A stretch of 64,000 nt of DNA from Conexibacter woesei DSM 14684 (GCF_000025265.1 NC_013739.1:1922001-1986000); one strand, 5' to 3'; counted from the first letter of the stretch, positions 15,867 to 24,104 are shown. The notes: a model not told the origin generated them from the sequence alone. Made by a program: numbers and translations.

Positions 15867-16970
15867 GTGGCCACCCTCCTCATCTCCGACCTCCACCTCG
15901 GCGCCCGCTGGGGCACCGACCTGCTGCGCCGACCTGAGCTGCGCGAGCCGCTGTTCGCCGCGCTCGACGGGATCGACCGCGTCGTCCTGCTCGGCGACGC
16001 GATCGAGCTGCGACAAGGGCCGCTGCGTGACGCGCTCGCGGCGGCGCGGCCGTTCTTCGAGGCGCTCGGCGCCGCGCTCGGCGACGGCGGCGAGGTCGTG
16101 ATCGTGCCCGGCAACCACGACCACCAGCTCGTCGAGCCGTGGCTGGAGCGGCGCCGGCGCGACGAGCGCCCGCCGCCGCTGGAGCTGGAGCAGCGCGCGA
16201 CGTGGGCGCCCGGCGACGTTGCGGCGACCGTCGCGGAGTGGCTCGCGCCGGCGCGCCTGTCGCTCGCGTATCCCGGCCTCTGGCTGCGCGACGACGTCTA
16301 CGCGACGCACGGCCACTACCTCGACCGCCATACGACGGTGCCGACGTTCGAGCGGCTCAGCGCGGGCGTGATGGGACGGATCGTCGGCCGGCCCGCCGCG
16401 CATGGCGCGACACCCGACGACTACGAGACCGCTCTGGCGCCGATCTACGCGTGGTCCTACGCGCTCGCGCAGCAGGCCGACGGCGACTCGCCCGCGGCGC
16501 GCGGCACGCAGGGCGTCTCGGTGCGCGTCTGGCGCACGCTCGCCGGCGACGGCCACCGCCCGCTGCGGCGCCGCGCGCTCGCCGCGCTCTTCCCGCTCGG
16601 GATCGCGGCGGTCAACCGCGCCGGCCTGGGGCCGGTCAGGGCGGACGTCTCAGGGCCCGCGCTCGGCATCGCGGGCGCGCGTGCGATGGCGGCCGCGACG
16701 ACGGCGCTGGCGGTCCCGGCCAGACACGTCGTCTTCGGTCACACGCATCGCGCGGGCCCGCGGCCCGGCGACGACCGCGAGGTCTGGACCGCTCCGGGCG
16801 GCGTGCAGCTGCACAACAGCGGCACGTGGGTCTTCGAGCGCCACTTCCTCAGCCGCACGCCGAACGAGAGTCCGTACTGGCCCGGTGGCGCGGTGCTGGT
16901 GGGGGAGGACGGTCCGCCGCGGCTGCTGGGGCTGCTCGCCGACCGCTCGTGGGACGAGCTGGCGGGCTAG
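15867..16970 (+). CDS. calcineurin-like metallophosphoesterase
   Basis: 367 residues from GTG 15867, the first usable start after ispH. Metal-binding motifs appear in order: SDLHLG (DxH), LLGDAIEL (GD), PGNHDHQL (GNHD), THGHYLDRH and VFGHTHRAG (GHTH). A helical insert (~140-270) lies between the GNHD and GHTH boxes. The layout resembles UDP-2,3-diacylglucosamine hydrolase-like enzymes, but this lineage lacks a lipid A outer membrane, so another phosphoester substrate is likely. Its TAG stop shares a CTAG with the stop of the convergent redoxin gene. Confidence 0.85.
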   Translation: MATLLISDLHLGARWGTDLLRRPELREPLFAALDGIDRVVLLGDAIELRQGPLRDALAAARPFFEALGAALGDGGEVVIVPGNHDHQLVEPWLERRRRDERPPPLELEQRATWAPGDVAATVAEWLAPARLSLAYPGLWLRDDVYATHGHYLDRHTTVPTFERLSAGVMGRIVGRPAAHGATPDDYETALAPIYAWSYALAQQADGDSPAARGTQGVSVRVWRTLAGDGHRPLRRRALAALFPLGIAAVNRAGLGPVRADVSGPALGIAGARAMAAATTALAVPARHVVFGHTHRAGPRPGDDREVWTAPGGVQLHNSGTWVFERHFLSRTPNESPYWPGGAVLVGEDGPPRLLGLLADRSWDELAG

Positions 16971-17716
16971 GCCGGCGCGACGCCGGGCGTGAAGCAGACG
17001 GCCTCGCAGACGACGCCGTCGCCGACCTCCAGCTCGAGCACGCCCGTCGTGTGGTGCGGGTGCTCGACGAGCGGATAGCAGCCGGGGTGCGTCACCTCGA
17101 TCGGCTCGCCGTTCGCGCGCACGCTGCCGCTGCCGCTCAGCACCGCCCACACGCCGCCGGCCTCGTACGGGCCCGACCACGCGCCGGGCTGGTCGGCGGT
17201 CTGGGCCGGCAGCAGGATCCCCGGCTCGTCCTCGGGGCGAACCGGCGCGACCGGCTCGCGCTCGATCCCGAGCAGCTCCTGGATCGCCAGCTCGGTCTCG
17301 GCGTAGCCGCCCTCGCCGAAGTGGAACTCGAACAGCCTGCTCTCCTGGTTCCACAGGTAGCGGCTCGGCCAGCCCTCGATCCCGTAGGCGTCCCACGCCT
17401 TCAGCTCGTTGTCGATCAGCACCGGGTAGGAGATCTCGAGCCGCGCGACCGCCGCCTTGACGGCGTCGACGTCGCGCGAGGCCTCGAAGCCGGGCGTGTG
17501 GATGCCGACGACGCGCAGCCCGGCGTCCGCGTAGCGCTCGTGCCATTCCTGCATGTAGGGCAGCGTGCGCAGCGAGTTGACGCGGCAGAAGTCCCAGAAC
17601 TCGACGAGCACCGGGCGCCCGAGCTGCTTGTCCATCCGCAGCATCGCGACGTTGACCCATCTGGACATGCCGGGGAACGACGGGGCGAGGATCTCGGCTT
17701 CGGCGGGTGCGCGCAT
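16967..17716 (-). CDS. TlpA/redoxin-like protein with CxxN site and C-terminal beta domain
   Basis: 249 residues from ATG 17716. Residues ~10-150 form a thioredoxin fold: RPVLVEFWDFCRVNSLRTLP, GLRVVGIHTPGFE, YPVLIDNELKAWDAYGIEGW and PSRYLWNQ with the cis-Pro region. The active site is C44-R-V-N47, so the resolving cysteine of CxxC is missing and ordinary disulfide exchange is unlikely. The C-terminal ~80 residues (VWAVLSGSGSVRANGEPIEV) are strand-rich, like the C-terminal domain of DipZ-type thioredoxins. No signal peptide, so cytoplasmic. Possible roles are a one-cysteine peroxidase, glutathionylation-type chemistry or a binding protein. Confidence 0.75.
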   Translation of the reverse strand: MRAPAEAEILAPSFPGMSRWVNVAMLRMDKQLGRPVLVEFWDFCRVNSLRTLPYMQEWHERYADAGLRVVGIHTPGFEASRDVDAVKAAVARLEISYPVLIDNELKAWDAYGIEGWPSRYLWNQESRLFEFHFGEGGYAETELAIQELLGIEREPVAPVRPEDEPGILLPAQTADQPGAWSGPYEAGGVWAVLSGSGSVRANGEPIEVTHPGCYPLVEHPHHTTGVLELEVGDGVVCEAVCFTPGVAPA

Positions 17717-17739
17717 CGGGGCGGAAGGGTAGCGACGCG

Positions 17740-17745
17740 TACAAT
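17740..17745 (+). promoter_or_regulatory. -10 box TACAAT of the 17798 gene
   Basis: TACAAT is a near-consensus -10 box in the gap between the divergent redoxin gene and the membrane-protein gene; the predicted leader is about 45 nt. Confidence 0.45.
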
Positions 17746-17797
17746 CGTCGGCTTCGCCGGCCGGCCCCGCGGCCGCCGGACCTCACCCGATCACGTC

Positions 17798-19234
17798 ATG
17801 ACCCGTCATCGCCGCATCGGGCTGCCCGCCGCGCTCGCCGTCGTCGCGCTCGCCGCGGCGCCGCCCGCCCCAGCAGCCGCCCACGGCCTCGTCGGCAAGG
17901 TCGACCTGCCCGTGCCCGTGTGGCTGTTCGGCTGGGCGGCGGCGGTCGTGTTGATCGTCTCCTTCGCCGCGCTCGGGCTGCTGTGGCCGTCGCCGCGCCT
18001 GCAGCGGCCGCGCGAGCGCCGGCTGATCCCGCTCGGGACGTGGGTCGACGTCGCCGGTGGCGCGCTCGGGATCGCCGTCTTCGCGCTCGTCGTCGTGAGC
18101 GGCCTCGCCGGCACCGAGGTCCCGACCGCGAACCTCACGCCGACGTTCGTCTACGTCGTCTTCTGGGTCGGGCTCGTCGTCGCCTCGCTGCTGTTCGGCG
18201 ACGTCTTCCGCGTCCTCAGCCCGTGGCGGGCGTTCGCCCGTGCGGTCGCGTGGATCGTCGGCCGCGCGCGAGGCGCGGGCGCAGGCGCCGCCGAGCTGCC
18301 GGAGCCGCTCGCCTACCCGCGCCGGCTCGGGCACTGGCCGGCGGTCGTCACGATCGCGGCGTTCGCGTGGCTGGAGCTGGTCTCGGTCGATCGCGAGGAC
18401 CCGCGGCTGCTCGCGCTGCTCGCGCTCGTCTACGCGGCGGTCCAGCTGGTCGGCATGAGCGTCTGGGGGATCGAGGTGTGGAGCCGCCGCGGCGACGGCT
18501 TCGCCGTCTTCTTCGGCCTGTTCGCGAAGATCGCGCCGTTCACCCGCCGCGACGGGGTCCTCTACGGCCGCCGCCCGCTCGACGGCCTGCCGGGGATGGA
18601 GGTGCTGCCGGGGACGGTCGCGCTGCTGTGCGTGATGATCGGCTCGACGACGTTCGACGGCGCCTCGGAGGGACCGCTGTGGACGGGGATCGCGCCCGAC
18701 GTGCAGTCGCTCTTCGCCGATCTCGGTCTCGGCGCGACCGCGGCGGGCGAGGCGGCGTTCACGGTCGGGCTGCTGGCCTGCTTCGGCCTGGCCGCGCTCG
18801 TCTACCGGATCGGGATCGAGGGGATGCGGACGGTCGATCGCGAGCGCTCCGCCGGCGAGCTGGCGCGCAGCTTCGTCCACACGCTCGTCCCGATCGCGGC
18901 CGCATACGCCCTCGCGCACTACGTCTCGCTGCTGATCTACCAGGGCCAGGCGGTCGGATTCCTGCTGTCGGACCCGCTCGGCGACGGCTCGGATCTGCTT
19001 GGCACCGCAAATTGGACGATCGACTACACGGTGATCAGCGCGACCGGGATCTGGTATCTCCAGATCATCGTGATTCTCCTCGGCCACGTCGGCGCCCTCG
19101 TCCTCGCTCACGATCGCGCGCTCGCGATCTTCCGCGGCGGCCGCTCCGCGATCCGCTCCCAGCTGTGGATGCTGGGCGTGATGGTCGCCTTCACATGCCT
19201 TGCGCTGTGGCTGATCTCGGCGGCGAACCGATGA
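17798..19234 (+). CDS. polytopic membrane protein of unknown function
   Basis: 478 residues from ATG 17798. A signal-like N-terminus (LPAALAVVALAAAPPAPAAA) precedes HGLVGKVDLPVPVWLFGWAA. Roughly nine to ten membrane segments follow, for example AAVVLIVSFAALGLLW, LGIAVFALVVVSGLAG and VYVVFWVGLVVASLLFGD. Conserved-looking loops include LSPWRAFARAV and WSRRGDGFAVFFGLFAKIAPFTRRDG. I recall close relatives carrying the database label fenitrothion hydrolase, but no hydrolase motif is visible and I would not use that name. A 51-residue membrane protein is translationally coupled downstream. Confidence 0.8.
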   Translation: MTRHRRIGLPAALAVVALAAAPPAPAAAHGLVGKVDLPVPVWLFGWAAAVVLIVSFAALGLLWPSPRLQRPRERRLIPLGTWVDVAGGALGIAVFALVVVSGLAGTEVPTANLTPTFVYVVFWVGLVVASLLFGDVFRVLSPWRAFARAVAWIVGRARGAGAGAAELPEPLAYPRRLGHWPAVVTIAAFAWLELVSVDREDPRLLALLALVYAAVQLVGMSVWGIEVWSRRGDGFAVFFGLFAKIAPFTRRDGVLYGRRPLDGLPGMEVLPGTVALLCVMIGSTTFDGASEGPLWTGIAPDVQSLFADLGLGATAAGEAAFTVGLLACFGLAALVYRIGIEGMRTVDRERSAGELARSFVHTLVPIAAAYALAHYVSLLIYQGQAVGFLLSDPLGDGSDLLGTANWTIDYTVISATGIWYLQIIVILLGHVGALVLAHDRALAIFRGGRSAIRSQLWMLGVMVAFTCLALWLISAANR

Positions 19235-19386
19235 CCGTCTTCGCGCACGTCGGCCACTGGGCGGTGTCGCTCATCTATGCCGCGCCGGCGCTGCTGCTGG
19301 CGGGCGCCCTCGTCGTCAGCACGGTCCGCCAGCGGCGGCGCGACGCGGCCAGAAGAGCGGCCGCCGACGGCTCGCGCGCCAACTGA
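19231..19386 (+). CDS. 51-residue single-span membrane protein
   Basis: ATG 19231 overlaps the TGA of the preceding membrane protein (ATGA), a strong sign of coupled translation. One membrane helix (WAVSLIYAAPALLLAGALVV) is followed by a highly basic tail, RQRRRDAARRAAA, which predicts a cytoplasmic C-terminus. It is short enough to be missed by gene callers. It probably forms a small subunit of, or assists, the 478-residue membrane protein. Confidence 0.65.
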   Translation: MTVFAHVGHWAVSLIYAAPALLLAGALVVSTVRQRRRDAARRAAADGSRAN

Positions 19387-19465
19387 CGCGCCGCTCCCGA
19401 AAGTATGAATCCGGGACAGGCGTCCGGAGCATGCGAATCCCTGGCACCGGGGAAGGGTTTCTGCA

Positions 19466-19471
19466 TAGATT
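19466..19471 (+). promoter_or_regulatory. -10 box TAGATT of the 19514 gene
   Basis: TAGATT lies 42 nt before ATG 19514 in a locally AT-richer stretch. The gene also has a purine-rich ribosome-binding site, AGAGGAGG at 19502-19509. Confidence 0.45.
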
Positions 19472-19513
19472 GTTCCTTCCCATCCGCATCACGCATCGTC
19501 AAGAGGAGGATGC

Positions 19514-20293
19514 ATGTCGTTTCCCCGTTGGCGGACCCTTGCAGGGGTCTCGCTGGCAGTTTTCGGCGTCTCCGCAGCCTCGGCACAGGCTGCGGATCCC
19601 GTCTCCGTCGACATGGTCCAGGAGCTGAAGGTCGGCATCTCGCCGTCCAAGGCCGGGACCAAGCAGAAGCCGAAGGCCGCTGCGATCGACGTCACGATCC
19701 AGAGCCCGACGGAGACGCCCGCGACGACGAAGAGCGTCGACGTCTTCTTCGGCAAGGGCATCGAGTTCAACAACAGAGCGTTCCCGACCTGCTCGCTGAA
19801 GACGATCAACGCGACGCGCAGCCTGTCGAAGTGCCCGAAGGGCTCGATCGTCGGCAAGGGCAAGGCCCGCGCGATCGGCTTCCTGAGCGGCCAGAGAGTC
19901 CCGGAGTCGCTGACGGTCACGGCCGTCAACAGCCCCGGCAACACGCTCCAGCTGTTCGTCAAGGGCACGAACCCGCTCCAGATCGCCGCCCCGATCACCG
20001 GCAAGCTGACGAAGGCATCGGGCCAGTACGGCTACAAGCTCTCCGTCACGCTCCCGCAGGAGCTGCGTGAGGTGCTCGACGGCGTCTACGCGCCGCTCGT
20101 CTTCTTCAACGTCAAGGTGCAGTCGCAGACGACGGTGAAGAGAGGCGGCAAGTCGACGAAGGTCAACTACGTCGAGACGACGAGCTGCCCCAGAGGCGGC
20201 TGGCCGTTCAAGGCGGACTTCGTCTTCGACCAGGCCGCGCCGTTCATCGACGGGCCGCTGACGGCGACGTCGCCGGCCGCGAAGTGCAGCTGA
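19514..20293 (+). CDS. secreted protein of unknown function
   Basis: 259 residues from ATG 19514, chosen over ATG 19510 because AGAGGAGG ends at 19509. A signal peptide (TLAGVSLAVFGVSAASAQAA) ends near residue 27. The mature part is rich in Thr, Val and Lys with beta character, and has four cysteines that could pair: PTCSLK, SKCPKG, TTSCPRG and the terminal AAKCS. Family-like segments are VFFGKGIEFNNRAFPTCSL and ARAIGFLSGQRVPESLTVTA. I know similar proteins only as conserved hypotheticals of Thermoleophilia. It is convergent with the SCO1 gene, 12 nt away. Confidence 0.7.
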   Translation: MSFPRWRTLAGVSLAVFGVSAASAQAADPVSVDMVQELKVGISPSKAGTKQKPKAAAIDVTIQSPTETPATTKSVDVFFGKGIEFNNRAFPTCSLKTINATRSLSKCPKGSIVGKGKARAIGFLSGQRVPESLTVTAVNSPGNTLQLFVKGTNPLQIAAPITGKLTKASGQYGYKLSVTLPQELREVLDGVYAPLVFFNVKVQSQTTVKRGGKSTKVNYVETTSCPRGGWPFKADFVFDQAAPFIDGPLTATSPAAKCS

Positions 20294-20305
20294 GCTGACC
20301 GCGGT

Positions 20306-20923
20306 CTAGCTGTCGCCGGCGAGCTTGCGCAGATCGTGCGCGAGCCCGTCCGGCGTCAGCTGGTCGGTCATGAAGCCGATCCGCTGCACGCCTCTGTCGT
20401 CGATCACGACGGTCGAGGCGGAGTGCTCGAAGCCCTCGCCCTGCGGCTGGATGCCGTAGGCCTTCCAGACGGGCTCCAGCTCGGCGCGGTTGCCGGTCAG
20501 GAACCGCATCCGCCCGTTCATCTTCTGCTTGACGAGGAAGCGGTCGACGTGGAACGGCGTGTCGCCGGGCGGGTCGACGCTGATCGCGAGCACCGGCACG
20601 TCCTCGCCCAGCTCGTCGAGCGCGCCGCGGATCTGCTGCGCGGTCAGCGGGCAGGTGTCGTCGCAGTTCGCGTAGAGGAACGTCACGACGACGTCTGAGC
20701 CGCGGTACTCGCGCATCGTCGCGAGCTTGCCGTCCTGGTCTCTGAGGCTGAAGTCGGCCGCTCTCGCCCCGGGTGGGCGGACGGCGCCGTGGAAGCCCGT
20801 CGGGTCCGCGCCGTCGCCGTCTGAGGCCTCGCCGCCGGAGCCGCCGAACAGCACCGCGCCGCCGAGTCCGGCGACGAGCAGCGCGACGACGACGATCGCT
20901 GTGAGGCGGAGGCGGGCAGGCAC
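20306..20923 (-). CDS. SCO1/SenC/PrrC-family copper/thiol protein
   Basis: 205 residues. GTG 20923 lies 9 nt after TACATT and fits a leaderless message. An N-terminal membrane anchor (AIVVVALLVAGLGGAVLFGG) leads to a thioredoxin fold outside the membrane. Copper-site residues are present: CDDTC (the CxxxC motif) and the downstream His in FEHSAST. RDQDGKLATMREYRGSDVVV and AISVDPPGDTP are also typical. SCO proteins deliver copper to, or reduce thiols in, the CuA site of cytochrome oxidase; no oxidase genes lie in this window. Divergent from the rhodanese-MoeB gene. Confidence 0.92.
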   Translation of the reverse strand: MPARLRLTAIVVVALLVAGLGGAVLFGGSGGEASDGDGADPTGFHGAVRPPGARAADFSLRDQDGKLATMREYRGSDVVVTFLYANCDDTCPLTAQQIRGALDELGEDVPVLAISVDPPGDTPFHVDRFLVKQKMNGRMRFLTGNRAELEPVWKAYGIQPQGEGFEHSASTVVIDDRGVQRIGFMTDQLTPDGLAHDLRKLAGDS

Positions 20924-20932
20924 GACCCGGAC

Positions 20933-20953
20933 AATGTATCCGGCCGCTATCCT
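20933..20953. promoter_or_regulatory. divergent -10 boxes for the SCO1 and moeB genes
   Basis: On the minus strand TACATT (20938-20933) ends 9 nt before GTG 20923. On the plus strand TATCCT (20948-20953) precedes ATG 20997 with a ~37-nt leader carrying the ribosome-binding site GAGGAG. The two transcripts start within about 40 bp of each other. Confidence 0.5.
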
Positions 20954-20996
20954 TTCTGAAGTGACGAAACCTGACCCAGTTTGAGGAGATTTCTCG

Positions 20997-22178
20997 ATGA
21001 GCCCGTCCGGTGCGGAGCTGCTCCGCAAGATCAAGAGCCAGATCCAGGAAGTGGATCCCGCTGCCGTCCACGAGCAGCTCGGCAACGGGGCCGTCATCGT
21101 GGACGTGCGTGAGGCCGAGGAGTTCTCCGTCGGTCACATCCCGGGCGCCAAGCACGTGCCGCGCGCCTACCTCGAGTCCCGCATCGAAGGCGTCGTGCCC
21201 GATCGCGACGCGCACCTGGTCCTCTACTGCGCCTCCGGCAACCGCTCCGCGTACGCTGCGCGCACGCTCGCGGAGGACCTCGGCTACACCGATGTCTCGT
21301 CGATGACCGGCGGGATCGCGCTGTGGAAGGACCGCGGCTACGAGGTCGACGTCCCGCGCACGCTGACGGCCGAGCAGCGTGACCGCTACTCCCGCCACAT
21401 CCTGATGCCCGAGGTCGGCACCGAGGGCCAGCTGAAGCTGCTCGACGCGAGAGTCCTGCTGCTCGGCGCCGGCGGCCTCGGGGCGCCGACAGCGCTCTAC
21501 CTCGCGGCGGCCGGCGTCGGCACGCTCGGCATCGTCGACAACGACACCGTCGACCTGTCGAACCTCCAGCGCCAGGTGATCCACACGCAGGACCGCGTCG
21601 GCGAGCCGAAGGTCGACTCGGCCGAGGCGACGATCGCGAACCTCAACTCCGACGTCAGAGTCGTCAAGTACCCGGTGCGGCTCGACGCCTCCAACGTGAT
21701 GGAGATCATCGAGGGCTACGACGTGATCGTCGACGGCCTCGACAACTTCCCGACGCGCTACCTGATCAACGACGCCTCGGTGCGCCTCCAGATCCCGGTC
21801 GTGTCGGCGTCGATCCTCGGCTTCGACGGCCAGCTGTCGGTCTTCAAGCCCTACGACGGCCCCTGCTACCGCTGCCTCTACCCGACGCCGCCGCCGGCCG
21901 AGCTGGCGCCCTCCTGCGGCGCCAACGGCGTGCTCGGCGTGCTGCCGGGGACGATGGGCCTGCTGCAGGCGACCGAGGTCGTCAAGCTGATCCTCGACGA
22001 GGGCGAGCCGCTGATCGGCCGCCTGCTGCTGTACGAGGCGCTCGGCGCGACGTTCACCGAGCTGAAGGTCCGCCGCGACCCGGAGTGCCCCGTCTGCTCG
22101 CGCGACCCCGAGTCGATCACCGACGAGGAGATGGGCGTGTTCCCCGATTACGAGGCGTTCTGCGCCGCGGCCGGTTAG
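20997..22178 (+). CDS. moeZ: rhodanese-MoeB/ThiF fusion, sulfur-carrier adenylyltransferase/sulfurtransferase
   Basis: 393 residues, ATG with GAGGAG 11 nt upstream. Residues ~17-118 are a rhodanese domain with catalytic Cys78 (YCASGNRSA). Residues ~123-385 are a MoeB/ThiF E1-like domain: RYSRHILMPEVG, nucleotide loop GAGGLGAPTA, DNDTVDLSNLQRQ, and zinc cysteines C290/C293 and C364/C367. MoeZ of Mycobacterium has the same parts in the opposite order, with rhodanese at the C-terminus. Expected role: adenylate the C-terminus of CysO, then load sulfur from the rhodanese persulfide. CysO lies 12 nt downstream and CysM follows. Confidence 0.9.
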   Translation: MSPSGAELLRKIKSQIQEVDPAAVHEQLGNGAVIVDVREAEEFSVGHIPGAKHVPRAYLESRIEGVVPDRDAHLVLYCASGNRSAYAARTLAEDLGYTDVSSMTGGIALWKDRGYEVDVPRTLTAEQRDRYSRHILMPEVGTEGQLKLLDARVLLLGAGGLGAPTALYLAAAGVGTLGIVDNDTVDLSNLQRQVIHTQDRVGEPKVDSAEATIANLNSDVRVVKYPVRLDASNVMEIIEGYDVIVDGLDNFPTRYLINDASVRLQIPVVSASILGFDGQLSVFKPYDGPCYRCLYPTPPPAELAPSCGANGVLGVLPGTMGLLQATEVVKLILDEGEPLIGRLLLYEALGATFTELKVRRDPECPVCSRDPESITDEEMGVFPDYEAFCAAAG

Positions 22179-22181
22179 GGT
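22176..22181 (+). promoter_or_regulatory. -10 box TAGGGT of cysO overlapping the moeZ stop
   Basis: The first three bases are the moeZ stop codon TAG. The box ends 9 nt before ATG 22191, which has no Shine-Dalgarno site, so cysO may have its own leaderless promoter inside the operon. Confidence 0.4.
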
Positions 22182-22190
22182 CTGCTGACT

Positions 22191-22466
22191 ATGGCAACCG
22201 TGAAGATCCCACCTGTCCTCCGTCCGTCCGTCGGCGGCGAGAAGACCGTCAGCGCCGACGGCTCGAACGTCGGCGAGGTGCTGAAGTCGCTCGCGACCGA
22301 CCACCCGCAGACGCAGTCGCAGCTGTTCTCCGCCGAGGGCGAGCTGAACCGCTACGTCAACGTCTACCTCAACGACGAGGACGTACGCGTGCTCGACGGC
22401 CTGCAGACGGTCGTCGGCGAGGGCGACACGCTCGTCATCCTGCCGGCGATGGCCGGGGGCCGCTGA
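22191..22466 (+). CDS. cysO: ubiquitin-like sulfur carrier CysO (MoaD/ThiS family)
   Basis: 91 residues from ATG 22191. The beta-grasp fold matches CysO of M. tuberculosis: VKIPPVLRPSVGGEKTVSA, ELNRYVNVYLNDEDVRVLDG and GDTLVILPAMAGG. The carrier works through a C-terminal Gly-Gly that is adenylated and turned into a thiocarboxylate. Here the protein ends Gly-Gly-Arg: the codons ggg ggc cgc stand before tga. The extra residue would block activation unless removed, and a JAMM protease (Mec, 24969) is encoded in the same cluster. Between moeZ and cysM. Confidence 0.93.
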   Translation: MATVKIPPVLRPSVGGEKTVSADGSNVGEVLKSLATDHPQTQSQLFSAEGELNRYVNVYLNDEDVRVLDGLQTVVGEGDTLVILPAMAGGR

Positions 22467-22526
22467 GGTCGCATCCGCTTCGCGGTCCGGGCGCGGTTGT
22501 GCCCGGATCGCCTTGCGCAGCCCAGC

Positions 22527-22532
22527 TACACT
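22527..22532 (+). promoter_or_regulatory. -10 box TACACT of cysM
   Basis: TACACT ends 10 nt before ATG 22543 in the 76-nt gap after cysO; a leaderless or very short leader is predicted. Confidence 0.4.
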
Positions 22533-22542
22533 TCGTGAAGTA

Positions 22543-23514
22543 ATGGCCACTGAACGCCTCGAGAACAAGCCCTGCGGCGGTCGCTACGGCGACATCGTCC
22601 AGGCGATCGGCAACACGCCGCTCGTCGAGCTCAAGCGCCTCTCGCCGAAGCCCGGCGTGCGCATCTGGGCGAAGCTCGAGTCGAGCAACCCGACCGGCTC
22701 CGTGAAGGACCGCGTCGCGCGGTCGCTGATCGAGGACGCCGAGGCGAGAGGGGCGATCAGGCCCGGCCAGACGATCCTCGAGCCGACCTCCGGCAACACC
22801 GGCATCTCGCTCGCGATGATCTGCAAGCGCAAGGGCTACAGACTCAAGGTCGTGATGCCCGACAACGTGACGCCGGAGCGCACGCAGCTGCTGCAGATGT
22901 ACGGCGCCGAGATCGTCTACTCGGACGGCACGAAGGGCTCCAACGGCGCCGTCGAGCTGGCGCTCGAGATGGCCGCCGCGGACTCGTCGTACTACATGCC
23001 GTACCAGTACGGCAACGAGGCGAATCCGAACGCGCACTACAACGGCACGGCGCTTGAGATCCTCGAGGAGCTGGACGAGATCAGCGCCTTCGTCGCCGGC
23101 CTCGGCACCGGCGGGACGCTGATGGGCAACGCCCGCCGCTTCAAGGAGGAGCTCGGCGACGCCGTCAAGATCGTCGCCGCCGAGCCGATGCAGGGCGAGC
23201 CGGTCCAGGGCCTGCGCTCGCTCGACGACGGCTTCATCCCGCCGATCATCGACCTCTCGCTGCTCGACCGGAAGATCTTCGTCACCAACCGCGACGCGAT
23301 CATCTGGACGCGCAAACTGCTCGACGAAGAGGGCATCTTCGCCGGCGTGTCGTCCGGCGCGATCGCGCGCGTGGCGGTCCGCATCGCGAACGAGCTGGAC
23401 GAGGGCAACATCGTCTTCATCGTCTGCGACGACGGCTGGAAGTACCTCTCCTCCGGGATCTACACCCGGCCGGTCGACGAGATCGAGAATCTCGACTCGA
23501 CCGTCTGGTGGTAG
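22543..23514 (+). CDS. cysM: CysO-dependent cysteine synthase
   Basis: 323 residues from ATG 22543. PLP fold type II: Lys55 in NPTGSVKDRVAR binds PLP; the substrate loop is PTSGNTGISLAM and the phosphate loop GLGTGGTLMG. The C-terminal tail ENLDSTVWW resembles the extended tail of mycobacterial CysM, which uses O-phosphoserine and CysO-thiocarboxylate rather than sulfide. Gene order moeZ-cysO-cysM with mec nearby supports this role. The next gene starts 7 nt before the cysM stop, so it is probably co-translated. Confidence 0.95.
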   Translation: MATERLENKPCGGRYGDIVQAIGNTPLVELKRLSPKPGVRIWAKLESSNPTGSVKDRVARSLIEDAEARGAIRPGQTILEPTSGNTGISLAMICKRKGYRLKVVMPDNVTPERTQLLQMYGAEIVYSDGTKGSNGAVELALEMAAADSSYYMPYQYGNEANPNAHYNGTALEILEELDEISAFVAGLGTGGTLMGNARRFKEELGDAVKIVAAEPMQGEPVQGLRSLDDGFIPPIIDLSLLDRKIFVTNRDAIIWTRKLLDEEGIFAGVSSGAIARVAVRIANELDEGNIVFIVCDDGWKYLSSGIYTRPVDEIENLDSTVWW

Positions 23515-24104
23515 ACGACCCGACGCGAAGGACCTTTCTGCGCCAGGCCGGCGCCGGGCTGCTGTCCGTCCCTCTGCTCGGCGGCGCGCTCGCCGGTTGC
23601 GGCGGCAACGGCGACGACGGGACGGCCGGCCCCGAGGGCCTCGGCACCGTCGCGACCGAGCCGCCCGACAGCGCCGCCGGCGATGCCGACCTGCTCAACC
23701 GCGCGCTCGCGACCGAGTACACGGCGATCGCCGCCTACAACGCCGGCGCGCCGCTGCTGGAGGGCAAGACGCTCGCCGCCGCCGAGCGCTTCCTCGTGCA
23801 GGAGAGACGCCACGCCGCGCGCCTGCGCGGACTGATCGACGCGCTCGGCGCGACGCCCGAAGACCCGCGGCCCAGCTACGACTTCGGCAGACCGGACAGA
23901 GCCGCCGACGTGCTGCGGCTGCTGCAGGACGTCGAGCGCGAGTCGATCGCCGCCTACGTCGAGATCGTGCCGCGGCTGACCGAGCCGGACGTGCGCCAGA
24001 CGGTCGCGTCGATCGTCACCAACGACGCCGAGCACCTCGCCGTCGTGCGCGAGCAGATGCGCCGCTGGCCGGTCCCGAGCGCGTTCGTGACGGGACTGCC
24101 GTGA
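23508..24104 (+). CDS. ferritin-like-domain Tat lipoprotein
   Basis: 198 residues from GTG 23508, overlapping the end of cysM. The N-terminus has a twin-arginine motif, RRTFLRQ, then a hydrophobic stretch and the lipobox LAGC, so it is probably exported folded and lipid-anchored. From ~55 on the protein is a four-helix ferritin-like domain with metal-ligand-type Glu and His residues: ATEYTAIAAYNAGAP, VQERRHAARLRGLI, DVERESIAAYVEI and TNDAEHLAVVREQM. The metal and reaction are unknown. The next gene encodes a second ferritin-like protein, and tatA follows. Confidence 0.85.
   Translation: MVDDPTRRTFLRQAGAGLLSVPLLGGALAGCGGNGDDGTAGPEGLGTVATEPPDSAAGDADLLNRALATEYTAIAAYNAGAPLLEGKTLAAAERFLVQERRHAARLRGLIDALGATPEDPRPSYDFGRPDRAADVLRLLQDVERESIAAYVEIVPRLTEPDVRQTVASIVTNDAEHLAVVREQMRRWPVPSAFVTGLP

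Noticed and set aside
17798-19234. Naming the membrane protein a fenitrothion hydrolase
   Set aside because: I recall this database label for relatives, but the sequence is a polytopic membrane protein with no hydrolase motif.
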